Positions 36,940 to 45,346 of a stretch of DNA of 64,000 nt are shown here, piece by piece. Source of the DNA: Donghicola tyrosinivorans (GTDB lineage: Bacteria; Pseudomonadota; Alphaproteobacteria; Rhodobacterales; Rhodobacteraceae); NCBI RefSeq assembly GCF_003003355.1, contig NZ_PVTQ01000007.1:1-64000 (forward strand), given 5' to 3'. Numbering within the stretch: position 1 is the stretch's first letter; every line of letters begins with the position of its first letter. The translations under genes were made by a program, and so were the position numbers. Below the pieces are notes generated by a model. That model had not been told where the DNA came from. It saw only the letters and a list, made by a program, of their open reading frames with translations, and made no database searches.

Positions 36940-37100
36940 AACCTGCGCTAACGCATCCTTCACGAAACTGGCTACACCCAAAGAAATAAGGCCTTTGACC
37001 CAAGACCTCACTGTGTTTGACTGGCCGCGTATTCCGCCGGACAGTGGTGTGTTTTTGTCCGGCCCTTCGTATTTAGCATTATTCATTTCAGGTAATTGCG

Positions 37101-38255
37101 ATGGCCAAGAATATCGTCCTTTTGATGGACGGCACCTCAAACGAAATCCGTTCGAACCGGTCAAACATCCTGCGCCTATACGGGACGCTGACCAAAAGCG
37201 CCGACCAACTGGTCTTTTATGACCCCGGCGTCGGCACCTTCGGTTCTGGCAACACATGGTCCCGCCTGCGCAGCAAAACCAGCGAGGTCTGGGGCATGGC
37301 GACCGGTTGGGGCATCGATACCAACGTGAAAGAGGCCTACCGCTTTCTGGTCGAGAACTACAGCGTCGACGAAAACGGCGAGCGGGACCGCATCTATTTA
37401 TTCGGCTTTTCACGGGGGGCCTACACCGCCCGCGTTCTGGCGGGGTTTCTGCATGCTTTCGGCCTGATGGAAGTGCGCAACCTCAATCTGCTGGACTACG
37501 CCTACCGCGCTTACAAGCAGATTGATGATGCGGAAAACGATGGCGCAATCGAAGAGTTGCGCCTGCATGAACGGATCATCCAGCCCGACACCCCCACAAT
37601 CCGGATGCTGGGGCTGTTCGACACGGTGGCCTCGGTGATTGAAAGCGGGCGCTGGGGGCCGCGGCTGCGGCATCACGCGTTCACACGGCAAAATGCCTCG
37701 GTCCAGAGCATCCGGCACGCGGTCGCCATCCATGAACGCCGCACGATGTTCCGCCCCCAGCTTTGGCAGCAAGACCAGCAGTTCCAGCCGAACAAGAAAG
37801 ATGACACAGTCTTGCTCCCGCAGGACCTGAAAGAGGTATGGTTCAACGGCGTTCATGGCGACGTTGGCGGCGGGTATCCCGAAGCCAAATCGGCGCTGGC
37901 CAAGCTACCGCTTTACTGGCTGATCGAAGAGGCCGAAGGTCTGGGTCTGTCCTTCGAGACAGACAAGATCAACGACATTGTTCTAGGGCAAGACAGTAAC
38001 CGCAAATATACCGCACCTGACTGCTTGGCACCGCCGCAGGATTCCATGTCCAGCACGTGGCGCATGCTGGAATATCTGCCCCAACACATGCCGCAACCCA
38101 CCACGAGCGGCTACAAGCGGCGCTGGATCATTCCGCGCGGGGCAAACCGCACTATCCCCGACGGGGCCAACGTACACTGGTCGGTGTTCCGACAAGGCAT
38201 CCTGCCCCAGAACTTGCCCAAGACCTATGAGATTGACGAAGGCGGCCAATGCTAG
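37101..38255 (+). CDS. DUF2235 (T6SS phospholipase effector Tle1-like) alpha/beta-hydrolase
   Basis: This 384-residue protein begins KNIVLLMDGTSNEI and has the nucleophile elbow GFSRGAYTARVLAG near residue 103, the hallmark of DUF2235. The DGT and the later GVHGDVGGGY motif (Asp/His region) complete the likely triad. Some DUF2235 proteins are type VI effectors with phospholipase activity, but no type VI genes, immunity gene or signal peptide is nearby, so a housekeeping lipase-like role is as likely. It is a stand-alone gene. Confidence 0.8.
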   Translation: MAKNIVLLMDGTSNEIRSNRSNILRLYGTLTKSADQLVFYDPGVGTFGSGNTWSRLRSKTSEVWGMATGWGIDTNVKEAYRFLVENYSVDENGERDRIYLFGFSRGAYTARVLAGFLHAFGLMEVRNLNLLDYAYRAYKQIDDAENDGAIEELRLHERIIQPDTPTIRMLGLFDTVASVIESGRWGPRLRHHAFTRQNASVQSIRHAVAIHERRTMFRPQLWQQDQQFQPNKKDDTVLLPQDLKEVWFNGVHGDVGGGYPEAKSALAKLPLYWLIEEAEGLGLSFETDKINDIVLGQDSNRKYTAPDCLAPPQDSMSSTWRMLEYLPQHMPQPTTSGYKRRWIIPRGANRTIPDGANVHWSVFRQGILPQNLPKTYEIDEGGQC

Positions 38256-38393
38256 GACCACTTTGAATGTGACCAAAACATAAGGTGTGACGAAACGGGT
38301 TGGTATGTTCCATCGGGGCCAATATAATTGGTCACAGCGGGTTCGGATGTCATGATCCCAACCCGACACAACAACGCTTAAGGGACCGCTGCC

Positions 38394-39212
38394 GTGAAAC
38401 GAGTGAACCTGATCGGGGCAGGAAAGGTTGGCCAAACGCTGGCGCGGTTGATCGCAGCCTCAACGGGCTACCAACTTGGGGATGTCTTCAGCCGCTCGGT
38501 TTCTAGTGCGGAAGATGCGGTTAAAGCCGCAGGGCAAGGCGCCGCTCAAGCCACACTCAGTGACATGGCCCCAGCGGATCTGTGGTTGATCTGCGTGCCG
38601 GATGACCAGATCGCCGCGACGGCCCAAACCTTGGCGAAGGCGCATCTACTGCCCTCTGTGGCCTTACATTGCAGCGGCTTTCTGGATGCCAGCGCCCTTG
38701 CACCTTTGGCCGACTTTGGCTGGCAAACGGCCAGCTGCCATCCGGTCCTTAGCTTTGCTGATCCCGCGATTGCGGCCAGCCAATTTGCGGGCACTTACTG
38801 CGCTGTCGAGGGCTCGGCCGCCCAATGCGCAACCGCGTTGATAACAGCGCTGCACGGCCACCCCTTTCCGGTGAACGCCGCGCAAAAGGCACTGTATCAC
38901 GCAGCAGCGGTCTTCTCGAACAACTTCGCCACGGTGCTGCAAGCCATCGCGCAAGAGGCTTGGGCGGCGGCGGATGTTCCCCCTGATGTGGCGAAAGCGT
39001 TGGGACAAAAGCTGCTGGATGGGACGGCGGCCTCGGTCGCGCGGTTGGGTCCGGCGGCTGCTTTGACTGGCCCCGCTGCCAGAGGCGACGATACCGTCCT
39101 AACCCGCCAAGGGGCCGCCGTCGCGGATTGGCACCCCGAAGCGGGCAGCCTTTATCAGACCTTCAGCACCTTGGCGCGACGGCTGAAGGAGACAGGCAGC
39201 ACCCTGCCCTAA
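38394..39212 (+). CDS. Rossmann-like and DUF2520 domain protein
   Basis: This 272-residue protein has an N-terminal dinucleotide-binding fold (VNLIGAGKVGQTLARLI) and a C-terminal helical domain with the DUF2520 signature HPVLSFAD and LYHAAAVFSNNF. It resembles a small dehydrogenase of the pyrroline-5-carboxylate reductase/6-phosphogluconate type, with unknown substrate. The start is GTG at 38394 with an AAGGGA ribosome site. Its stop overlaps the convergent GntR gene by 4 bp. Confidence 0.8.
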   Translation: MKRVNLIGAGKVGQTLARLIAASTGYQLGDVFSRSVSSAEDAVKAAGQGAAQATLSDMAPADLWLICVPDDQIAATAQTLAKAHLLPSVALHCSGFLDASALAPLADFGWQTASCHPVLSFADPAIAASQFAGTYCAVEGSAAQCATALITALHGHPFPVNAAQKALYHAAAVFSNNFATVLQAIAQEAWAAADVPPDVAKALGQKLLDGTAASVARLGPAAALTGPAARGDDTVLTRQGAAVADWHPEAGSLYQTFSTLARRLKETGSTLP

Positions 39213-39886
39213 AACCCCAGATCATCTGGGGCCGGTTGCGCCCGCAAGGCACGGACCCGCACCCGCTGCGCACCCTCAACATGTTGGCGCATGGCCGCTT
39301 CGGCGGCGACGCCGTCCCGCGCCTTGATCGCCTCTAGCACTGCTTGGTGTTCGGCAACGGCGTTTTCGGCGCGTTCCGGCTGCAACAATGTCGTCGGCCC
39401 AAGGATCATCAGCGCCTTTTGCAACCCTTGGGTCGAGCGGCGCAGAAACCTGTTCTTGGCTGCATCCAAAAGGGCCGCGTGGAATTGCCGGTTCAGCACC
39501 CATGCCTCTCGGGTCGGCCCCGCCTGCGCCAGCGCCTCATTGATGGCGAACAACTCTTCGATCTCAATGTCCGAGGCGCCACGGGCCGCCAACCGCGCGG
39601 CAGTTCCTTCCAGCACGGCGCGCATTTCGTACAGCTCCATCAACTCGGCGTAATCCAAAGTGCGGATTGCCGCGCCCTGACGGGGGACATGGGTGACCAG
39701 CCCATCGGCCTCAAGCTGGCGGATCGCCTCGCGCACGGGGGTGCGCGACACACCCAAACGCTCGGCCAGTTCGGTTTCCAACAGGCGCATACCAGGCTGC
39801 AAGCGCCCCTCGTGCAGGTCTGTCAGCAAACGGTCATAGACGCTGCCGCCGGGGCGGCCTTCGCTTGGCGCATCAGGTTGGCTCAT
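39209..39886 (-). CDS. GntR-family regulator (FCD domain)
   Basis: This 225-residue regulator has the winged helix LETELAERLGVSRTPVREAIRQLEADGL and an FCD ligand domain. I start it at the ATG at 39886 (MSQPDAPSEG), preceded by GGAGTG. It is divergent from an AbrB-type membrane protein gene, and the gap carries a striking palindrome at 39902-39929 that is the likely operator. Confidence 0.8.
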   Translation of the reverse strand: MSQPDAPSEGRPGGSVYDRLLTDLHEGRLQPGMRLLETELAERLGVSRTPVREAIRQLEADGLVTHVPRQGAAIRTLDYAELMELYEMRAVLEGTAARLAARGASDIEIEELFAINEALAQAGPTREAWVLNRQFHAALLDAAKNRFLRRSTQGLQKALMILGPTTLLQPERAENAVAEHQAVLEAIKARDGVAAEAAMRQHVEGAQRVRVRALRAQPAPDDLGF

Positions 39887-39901
39887 CGGAACACTCCAGT
39901 C

Positions 39902-39929
39902 TTGTATACATATGGATACAAGAGTATCC
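39902..39929. promoter_or_regulatory. Overlapping palindromes, probable GntR operator
   Basis: TTGTATACATATGGATACAA (39902-39921) is a 20-bp palindrome with one mismatched base pair. It overlaps a second, perfect inverted repeat, GGATAC-AAGA-GTATCC (39914-39929). The pair sits 16 bp upstream of the GntR start and 38 bp upstream of the AbrB-type gene, so it could control both. TTGTATAC-type half-sites are typical for FCD-type GntR proteins. Confidence 0.65.
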
Positions 39930-39966
39930 AATATCAGGTCAACTCTTGTTCCCGAGTCGCTTCCCG

Positions 39967-41007
39967 ATGACCTTTTTCAACTCGCCCCATGCCCGTCGCG
40001 CCTTGACCTTTGGTATCGCTGCCATCGGCACCACCCTGTTCTGGTACCTTGATCTACCGCTGCCATTCCTGTTCGGCCCGATGGGGTTTTGCCTGATCGC
40101 CGCGCTGCTACATCTGCCCCTGAAAGGGTTCGGAGAGGTCTCGGTCGGTGCGCGCACCATTTTGGGAGTCGCGGTCGGAGCGGCGATCACGCCAGAGATG
40201 GTGTCTCATCTGCCGCGCATGGCCTTGTCAGTCGCTCTGGTCCCTTTTTTCATCGGGCTTATTGCCCTGATCGGGGTGCCGTTCTTCCGGCGGGTCTGGG
40301 GTTTTGACGGGCCAACCGCCTATTACGCCGCCATGCCCGGCGGCTTGCAGGACATGGTGATTTTCGGGATTGAGGCGGGCGGCGATCCTCGCGCCCTGTC
40401 GCTGATCCACTCAACGCGGGTGCTGATCATCGTGACGCTGGCCCCGTTCCTTCTGACCCATTTCTACGGTGTTGGCCTCACCAATCCAATCGGCGCACCT
40501 GCCGCAGACATTCCACTGACAGAGCTTGTCTTGATGGTTGCCGCCGCCCTAATTGGCTGGAAAGGTGGCGAGCGGATCGGCCTGTTCGGAGCGGCCATTC
40601 TGGGCCCGCTTATCGTCACGGCAGCCCTGTCTTTGGCGGGTCTGATCCACATCCGCCCGCCGGCCGAGGCCATTCTGGCCGCGCAATTCCTGATCGGCTG
40701 CGGGATCGGCGTGCAATTTCTGGGTGTGACCGCATCAGAACTGACCCGCGTTGTCGCCGCTGGTGTCGCCTATGTGGCACTGCTGGCGGCTCTCGCCGCA
40801 GGTTTCGCGGGGTTGGTCACCGCCCTAGAACTTGGCCATCCGGTCGAGGCCTTTCTGGCCTTTGCCCCCGGCGGGCAGGCCGAGATGACCGTTTTGTCCA
40901 TCGTGACCGGCGCGGACCTTGGCTATGTGGTCACTCACCACCTGATGCGCATCATATTGGTTATCATCGGCGCACCGGTGCTGGCGCGGGTGCTACGGCC
41001 GCGCTGA
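39967..41007 (+). CDS. AbrB-family integral membrane protein
   Basis: This 346-residue membrane protein has two repeats of an AbrB-type domain, with GPMGFCLIAALLHLP and GARTILGVAVGAAITPEM in the first half and a matching FLIGCGIGVQFLGV region in the second. The family is named for a historic link to ammonia monooxygenase, but its real function is unknown; transport is likely. I chose the ATG at 39967. The GntR regulator is divergent and shares its operator. Confidence 0.78.
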   Translation: MTFFNSPHARRALTFGIAAIGTTLFWYLDLPLPFLFGPMGFCLIAALLHLPLKGFGEVSVGARTILGVAVGAAITPEMVSHLPRMALSVALVPFFIGLIALIGVPFFRRVWGFDGPTAYYAAMPGGLQDMVIFGIEAGGDPRALSLIHSTRVLIIVTLAPFLLTHFYGVGLTNPIGAPAADIPLTELVLMVAAALIGWKGGERIGLFGAAILGPLIVTAALSLAGLIHIRPPAEAILAAQFLIGCGIGVQFLGVTASELTRVVAAGVAYVALLAALAAGFAGLVTALELGHPVEAFLAFAPGGQAEMTVLSIVTGADLGYVVTHHLMRIILVIIGAPVLARVLRPR

Positions 41008-41015
41008 ACGAAAAA

Positions 41016-41039
41016 GGCGGGCCCTTTGAAAGGCCCGCC
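41016..41039. terminator. Bidirectional intrinsic terminator
   Basis: A perfect 8-bp stem, GGCGGGCC (41016-41023) and GGCCCGCC (41032-41039), with loop CTTTGAAA, lies between the convergent AbrB-type and metY genes. AAAAA precedes it on the plus strand, which gives a U run for the minus-strand transcript, so it fits metY termination best. Confidence 0.8.
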
Positions 41040-41062
41040 CCGATTTCCAGCTATCAATCCTC

Positions 41063-42352
41063 TTAAGAAGTCGCAGCCGCCAGACCCTGATCCAGATCGG
41101 CGATGATATCCGCCACATCCTCGATCCCGATCGAGATGCGCACCACGTTCGGCGCGGCACCGGCTTTGATCTGCTGTTCCTCTTCCAACTGGCGGTGCGT
41201 GGTCGAGGCCGGATGGATGATCAGGCTCCGCGCATCGCCAAGGTTGGCCACATGGCTGAACAGCTTCAGGCTGTTCACCAGTTTGACGCAAGAGCCATAG
41301 CCGCCCTTCACCGCCACGGTGAACAGCGCGCCCGCGCCCTTGGGCACAATACGCTGACCCCGATCATAGGACGGTGAGCTTGGCAGGCCCGCATAGGTCA
41401 CCCCTTCGACACGGGGGTCTTTTTCCAGCCACTCGGCCACGGCCTTGGCGTTCTGAACGTGACGCTCCATCCGCAGGCCAAGGGTCTCGATCCCCATCAG
41501 GGTGTAGTGGGCGCCCTGCGGGTTCATGGTCATCCCTAGATCACGCAGTCCAATAGCAATCGAATGGAAGGTAAAGGCCATCGGCCCCAGCGCCCCATGG
41601 AAATTCAGCCCGTGATAGGCAGGCTCGGGCTGGGACAGCGACGGGAACTTGTCTGATGCGGACCAGTCGAACTTGCCCGAATCCACCACAACGCCGCCCG
41701 TCACAGTGCCATTGCCGGTCATGTATTTGGTGGCCGAATGCACAACCAGCGTCGCGCCATGTTCAATCGGGCGGCACAAGAAGGGCGTTGCGGTCGTGTT
41801 ATCCACGATCAGCGGAATGCCTGCCTTGTCAGCGATCTTGGCCATGGCATCCAGATCGGTCACATAGCCGCCAGGGTTCGCGATGGTTTCGCAGAACAAC
41901 GCGCGGGTATTTTCGTCGATGGCAGCCTCGACCGCTGCCAGATCGTCGGTATCCACGAATTTGGCCGACCAGCCAAAGCGGCGGATGGTCTGGCTGAACT
42001 GGGTAATCGTGCCACCGTAAAGACGTGACGACGACACAACGTTGCACCCCGGCCCCATCAGCGGGAACAGCGCCATGATCTGCGCCGCATGTCCCGAAGA
42101 ACAGCAGACTGCCCCTGCGCCGCCTTCCAGCGCCGCCACACGGTTGGCCAGCGCCATGACCGTCGGGTTGGTCAGGCGGGAATAGATAAAGCCCACTTCT
42201 TCCAGATTGAACAACCGCGCCGCGTGATCCGCGTCCTTAAAGACGTAGGACGTGGTTTGATAAATCGGCACCTGACGCGCGCCAGTGGCCGGATCCGGCT
42301 CGGTTCCTGCGTGTACGGCCAGCGTGCCAAGCCCTAGTTTCTGTTCGGACAT
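41063..42352 (-). CDS. metY: O-acetylhomoserine sulfhydrylase MetY
   Basis: This 429-residue PLP enzyme of the Cys/Met metabolism family makes homocysteine from O-acetylhomoserine and sulfide. The PLP lysine is in VVHSATKYMTGNGTVTGG near residue 209; YGGTITQFSQTIRRFGW and the final LIIHPASTTHRQLEEEQQ are family motifs. The length fits MetY rather than the shorter MetZ. An upstream hairpin in the leader (42394-42408) may be regulatory. Confidence 0.9.
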   Translation of the reverse strand: MSEQKLGLGTLAVHAGTEPDPATGARQVPIYQTTSYVFKDADHAARLFNLEEVGFIYSRLTNPTVMALANRVAALEGGAGAVCCSSGHAAQIMALFPLMGPGCNVVSSSRLYGGTITQFSQTIRRFGWSAKFVDTDDLAAVEAAIDENTRALFCETIANPGGYVTDLDAMAKIADKAGIPLIVDNTTATPFLCRPIEHGATLVVHSATKYMTGNGTVTGGVVVDSGKFDWSASDKFPSLSQPEPAYHGLNFHGALGPMAFTFHSIAIGLRDLGMTMNPQGAHYTLMGIETLGLRMERHVQNAKAVAEWLEKDPRVEGVTYAGLPSSPSYDRGQRIVPKGAGALFTVAVKGGYGSCVKLVNSLKLFSHVANLGDARSLIIHPASTTHRQLEEEQQIKAGAAPNVVRISIGIEDVADIIADLDQGLAAATS

Positions 42353-42393
42353 AAGCCCCTCCTCTCCCTATTTCACCAGCACCCTAGCGGAGC

Positions 42394-42408
42394 GCAAACC
42401 GCGTTTGC
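42394..42408. promoter_or_regulatory. Inverted repeat in the metY leader
   Basis: GCAAAC-CGC-GTTTGC is a perfect 6-bp inverted repeat 41 bp upstream of the metY start. It could be a leader hairpin or a protein operator. I compared it by eye with SAM-II and SAM/SAH riboswitch patterns and did not find a match. Confidence 0.35.
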
Positions 42409-42570
42409 AATCGTCACGCTTCATTTGAGGCAACTTGGTTGGGGCGCTGCCAGCGCAGACGACATTTCGGCATTAGAAAACGGGAAAATCCGGCCTATCG
42501 GACGCAGCGCCCTTGCTCCGAAGTTCGATACCGCCCTAGCCTAATGACTAGCTCATAGGACACATGACGG

Positions 42571-42999
42571 ATGAAACTGACCCGCTATTCTGATTACGCC
42601 CTGCGCGTCAGCATCTATCTGGCGATGTTTCCGGACCGGCTGGTCTCGATCCCAGAGATTGTGAAAGCCTATGAGATGCCGCACAGCAACATGCTGAAAC
42701 TGGCAACCGATCTGGTGGGCGCGGGCTTTGTGGTCTCGGTCCGTGGGCGCAGCGGCGGGTTGCGGCTGGCCATGCCGCCCGAGCAGATCACCTTGGGCCA
42801 GATCGTGCGTCATACCGAAGGTGTCCAGCCGCTGGTCGATTGTACCGGATGCGTGTTGCTGCCCGACTGCGCATTGATCGGCATCCTGCAAGAGGCCCGC
42901 GATGCGATGTTCGCAGTGCTGGACCGACACACGCTGGCGCAGTTCGCGGGCACCGGCCCCAAGGCCCTCCAGCATTTGTTCACGGTCACCGACACCTGA
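42571..42999 (+). CDS. nsrR: Rrf2-family regulator, NsrR-like (iron-sulfur, nitric oxide sensing)
   Basis: This 142-residue Rrf2 regulator starts MKLTRYSDYALRVSIYLAM, the NsrR/IscR N-terminus, and has a winged helix in its first 70 residues with SVRGRSGGLRLA. Three cysteines (C91, C94, C100 in CTGCVLLPDC) match the cluster ligands of NsrR in order, though the first spacing is CX2C rather than the CX4C of E. coli NsrR. NsrR represses NO-detoxification genes until NO destroys its cluster. The next five genes encode redox proteins and a globin, which fits that role. Confidence in NsrR rather than another Rrf2 type is moderate to high. Confidence 0.8.
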   Translation: MKLTRYSDYALRVSIYLAMFPDRLVSIPEIVKAYEMPHSNMLKLATDLVGAGFVVSVRGRSGGLRLAMPPEQITLGQIVRHTEGVQPLVDCTGCVLLPDCALIGILQEARDAMFAVLDRHTLAQFAGTGPKALQHLFTVTDT

Positions 43000-43312
43000 T
43001 CCGCTGACCTCATTTCTGCATCGCAGAATCGAAACGAAGGCCTTCGGCGCCCACTTTTGCCTCACACGAATGCGTGAGATTTAATCATTCACCCCGCATG
43101 AAGGTTAAACTTTGACCGCCTCTTTGCCTGAAGCAGGCATTTGATGCAGTTTTCGCCCGCATTGCCCAAGTTTTCCCTTCGCAGTTGCAACATAGGCGTT
43201 AGCGTAAAGGGGTGCTGACAACGGCGTCAGCGCTTTTGTGGCGACAACGACGTTCCCATAACCTGTTGACTTCCCATGCATTCTGCGCGGCGCGCGACTA
43301 TGCGCGACCCGA
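43000..43312. promoter_or_regulatory. Regulatory region between nsrR and the redox operon
   Basis: This 313-bp gap has three notable short signals. An 18-bp imperfect palindrome, CTCACACGAATGCGTGAG, lies at 43061-43078. A 6-bp stem hairpin, TGCCTG-AAG-CAGGCA, lies at 43135-43149 and is followed by TTT; it may terminate nsrR. ATGCATT at 43276-43282 resembles an NsrR half-site and sits 31 bp before the operon start. I see no FNR/Dnr box (TTGAT-N4-ATCAA). Confidence 0.4.
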
Positions 43313-45334
43313 ATGCAGCAACATTTTATGAGTTTCATGACCGCACAGCCCGCCCTGAGCCAGCTACAAATCACACCCGCCTCTGACACCGACAACCTAA
43401 GGGTTGTGGTGATTGGCGGTGGTCCTGTTGGTGCCCGCGCGGCGGGTGCGCTGGCCGATAAAGGCCTGTCGGTCACTCTGCTCTCGACCGAGACCTTCGC
43501 CCCCTACAATCGCGTCAAGCTTACGCCACTACTGGCAGGCGACGTACAGTTCGGCCAGATCCTCGCACCCGAAGTCTCGGCCCCACGCGCCAATCTGGAC
43601 CTGCGCACCGGCCTAAGGGTCACACAAATCCTGCGGGACCAGCATCTGGCGCGCACAGCGGACGGACAACTTTGGCCCTATGACAAGCTGGTAATCGCCA
43701 CCGGATCGCGCGCGTTTATTCCCGGCATTCAGGGCCGCGATCTGCCCGGCGTCTTTACCTTCCGCTCGGCCGAGGATGCACAGGCTTTGCTGGCCCGATC
43801 CATCAGTGCGCGGCGGATCGTGGTGATCGGCGGCGGCCTTCTGGGTCTGGAAGCGGCCCGCGGCATGCAACGCCGCCAAGCCCATGTGACAGTGGTCGAG
43901 CATGAAGGCCGCGTCATGCCCCGCCAGCTCGACACCACAGCGGGCGCACTGCTGGGACAGAAAATCACTGATCTGGGCGTCGATCTGCGCACCGGCGTGG
44001 CTGTTCGAGCCATCGCAGGCGAAACGCGGGTCGAGGAAGTACATCTGGCCGATGGCACCGTCCTGCCCTGTGACACGGTGATTGTCTGCACCGGCGTGCG
44101 GGCAAACACCGGCCTTGCGCGGGATGCCAAACTGCCCTTCAGCCGTGGGATTTTCGTCGACGACACCATGTGCACCGGCGACCCCGACATCTATGCCATC
44201 GGCGAATGTGCCGAACACAACGGCGTTGTTCATGGCCTTGTCGGACCGGGTTTTGAGCAAGCCGATATTGCCGTCGACAATATTCTGGGCGGCAACAGCA
44301 GCTATCGCGGTTCGCTTCCTGCCACGAAACTGAAGGTGATCGGGGCCGAAGTCTTCTCTATCGGGCCCATCGAGCAGCTGGATGATGATCCCAGCGTTCG
44401 TAGTCACGTTTGGGAAAAGAATGGCGTCTATCGCCGCATCTTCCTGCGCACCGGAAAACTGGTTGGCGCGATTGCCGTCGGCGGTTGGAGCCAAAGCAGC
44501 CGCGTTCAAAGCGCCATCGCCCAAGGCGCACCCGCCCTGCCTTGGATGGTCTTCCGGTTCCGCCGCGACGGAATGCTCTGGGGCGATGACGCCGAAGACA
44601 TCAGCGCCATGCCCGATGCGGCCACGGTCTGTAACTGCACGGGCGTATCCTGCGGCCGTCTGCGCGATGCGATGAAAGCGGGCGCGAACAGCGTTGAAAC
44701 CCTTGGACAAGCCACCGGCGCAGGCAATGTCTGCGGCAGCTGCCTGCCTCTGTTGGAAGAGTTGGTCAGCGCAGGCGGCCCACCCAAACCCGTGCGCCTC
44801 TACCGCGCCATTCTGGCCCTCTCGGGGATTGCAGCAATGGCCGCGATGGTGCTGGCGCTGGCCCCGCGCATCCCCTTTCCCCAAAGCTATGATGCCGAAA
44901 GCCTACGGGTCTGGCTGTGGCAGGACAATATCACGCGCCAGTGGACCGGCTTTACCTTGCTTGGCCTGACGTTGGCTGCGATGATCATCGGCCTGCGCAA
45001 GCGGCTGCGGATCACTGACCGGCTGGGATCTTACGATGGCTGGCGACTGGCCCACATCGCGATTGGCGCCGCAACGGCGGCAGCGCTGATCATCCACACC
45101 GGCCTGCGGGCGGGTAGCAACCTGAACCTGATGCTGTTCATGTTCTTTGCCCTCACCCTTGTCATGGGCGCTGTCGCCGGTCTGGCAACGGGCGGCGATC
45201 ATGCTTTGCGTGCACGTCGCATCGGCTCGGCCCGCAAACCCGCACGGCGGCTGCCCACGTGGCTGCATATACTGGCCGTCTGGCCCCTACCCGTTCTGAT
45301 CCTTGCCCATGTGCTGGCAAGCTACGCGTTTTGA
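43313..45334 (+). CDS. NirB-like FAD/[2Fe-2S] reductase fused to a di-haem membrane domain
   Basis: This 673-residue protein matches the N-terminal half of assimilatory nitrite reductase NirB. It has an FAD fold (GGGPVGARAAG near residue 35), an NAD(P)H fold (VVIGGGLLGLEAARGM near 170), GDPDIYAIGECAEHNG, and a BFD-type [2Fe-2S] site with C440, C442, C474 and C477. NirB would continue into its sirohaem domain. Here about 175 residues with five predicted membrane helices follow. Helices three and five each carry HX13H (H581/H595, H652/H666), the bis-haem-b pattern of NOX, ferric reductase and cytochrome b. I infer electron flow from NAD(P)H through FAD, Fe-S and two b haems across the membrane to the cytochromes encoded next. 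ATGs at 43328 and 43337 are alternative starts. Confidence 0.85.
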   Translation: MQQHFMSFMTAQPALSQLQITPASDTDNLRVVVIGGGPVGARAAGALADKGLSVTLLSTETFAPYNRVKLTPLLAGDVQFGQILAPEVSAPRANLDLRTGLRVTQILRDQHLARTADGQLWPYDKLVIATGSRAFIPGIQGRDLPGVFTFRSAEDAQALLARSISARRIVVIGGGLLGLEAARGMQRRQAHVTVVEHEGRVMPRQLDTTAGALLGQKITDLGVDLRTGVAVRAIAGETRVEEVHLADGTVLPCDTVIVCTGVRANTGLARDAKLPFSRGIFVDDTMCTGDPDIYAIGECAEHNGVVHGLVGPGFEQADIAVDNILGGNSSYRGSLPATKLKVIGAEVFSIGPIEQLDDDPSVRSHVWEKNGVYRRIFLRTGKLVGAIAVGGWSQSSRVQSAIAQGAPALPWMVFRFRRDGMLWGDDAEDISAMPDAATVCNCTGVSCGRLRDAMKAGANSVETLGQATGAGNVCGSCLPLLEELVSAGGPPKPVRLYRAILALSGIAAMAAMVLALAPRIPFPQSYDAESLRVWLWQDNITRQWTGFTLLGLTLAAMIIGLRKRLRITDRLGSYDGWRLAHIAIGAATAAALIIHTGLRAGSNLNLMLFMFFALTLVMGAVAGLATGGDHALRARRIGSARKPARRLPTWLHILAVWPLPVLILAHVLASYAF

Positions 45335-45346
45335 GGGGGGGCTGGC

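Noticed and set aside
42394-42408. metY leader hairpin as a SAM riboswitch
   Set aside because: Key conserved parts of SAM-II and SAM/SAH riboswitches are not seen; only one short inverted repeat is present.
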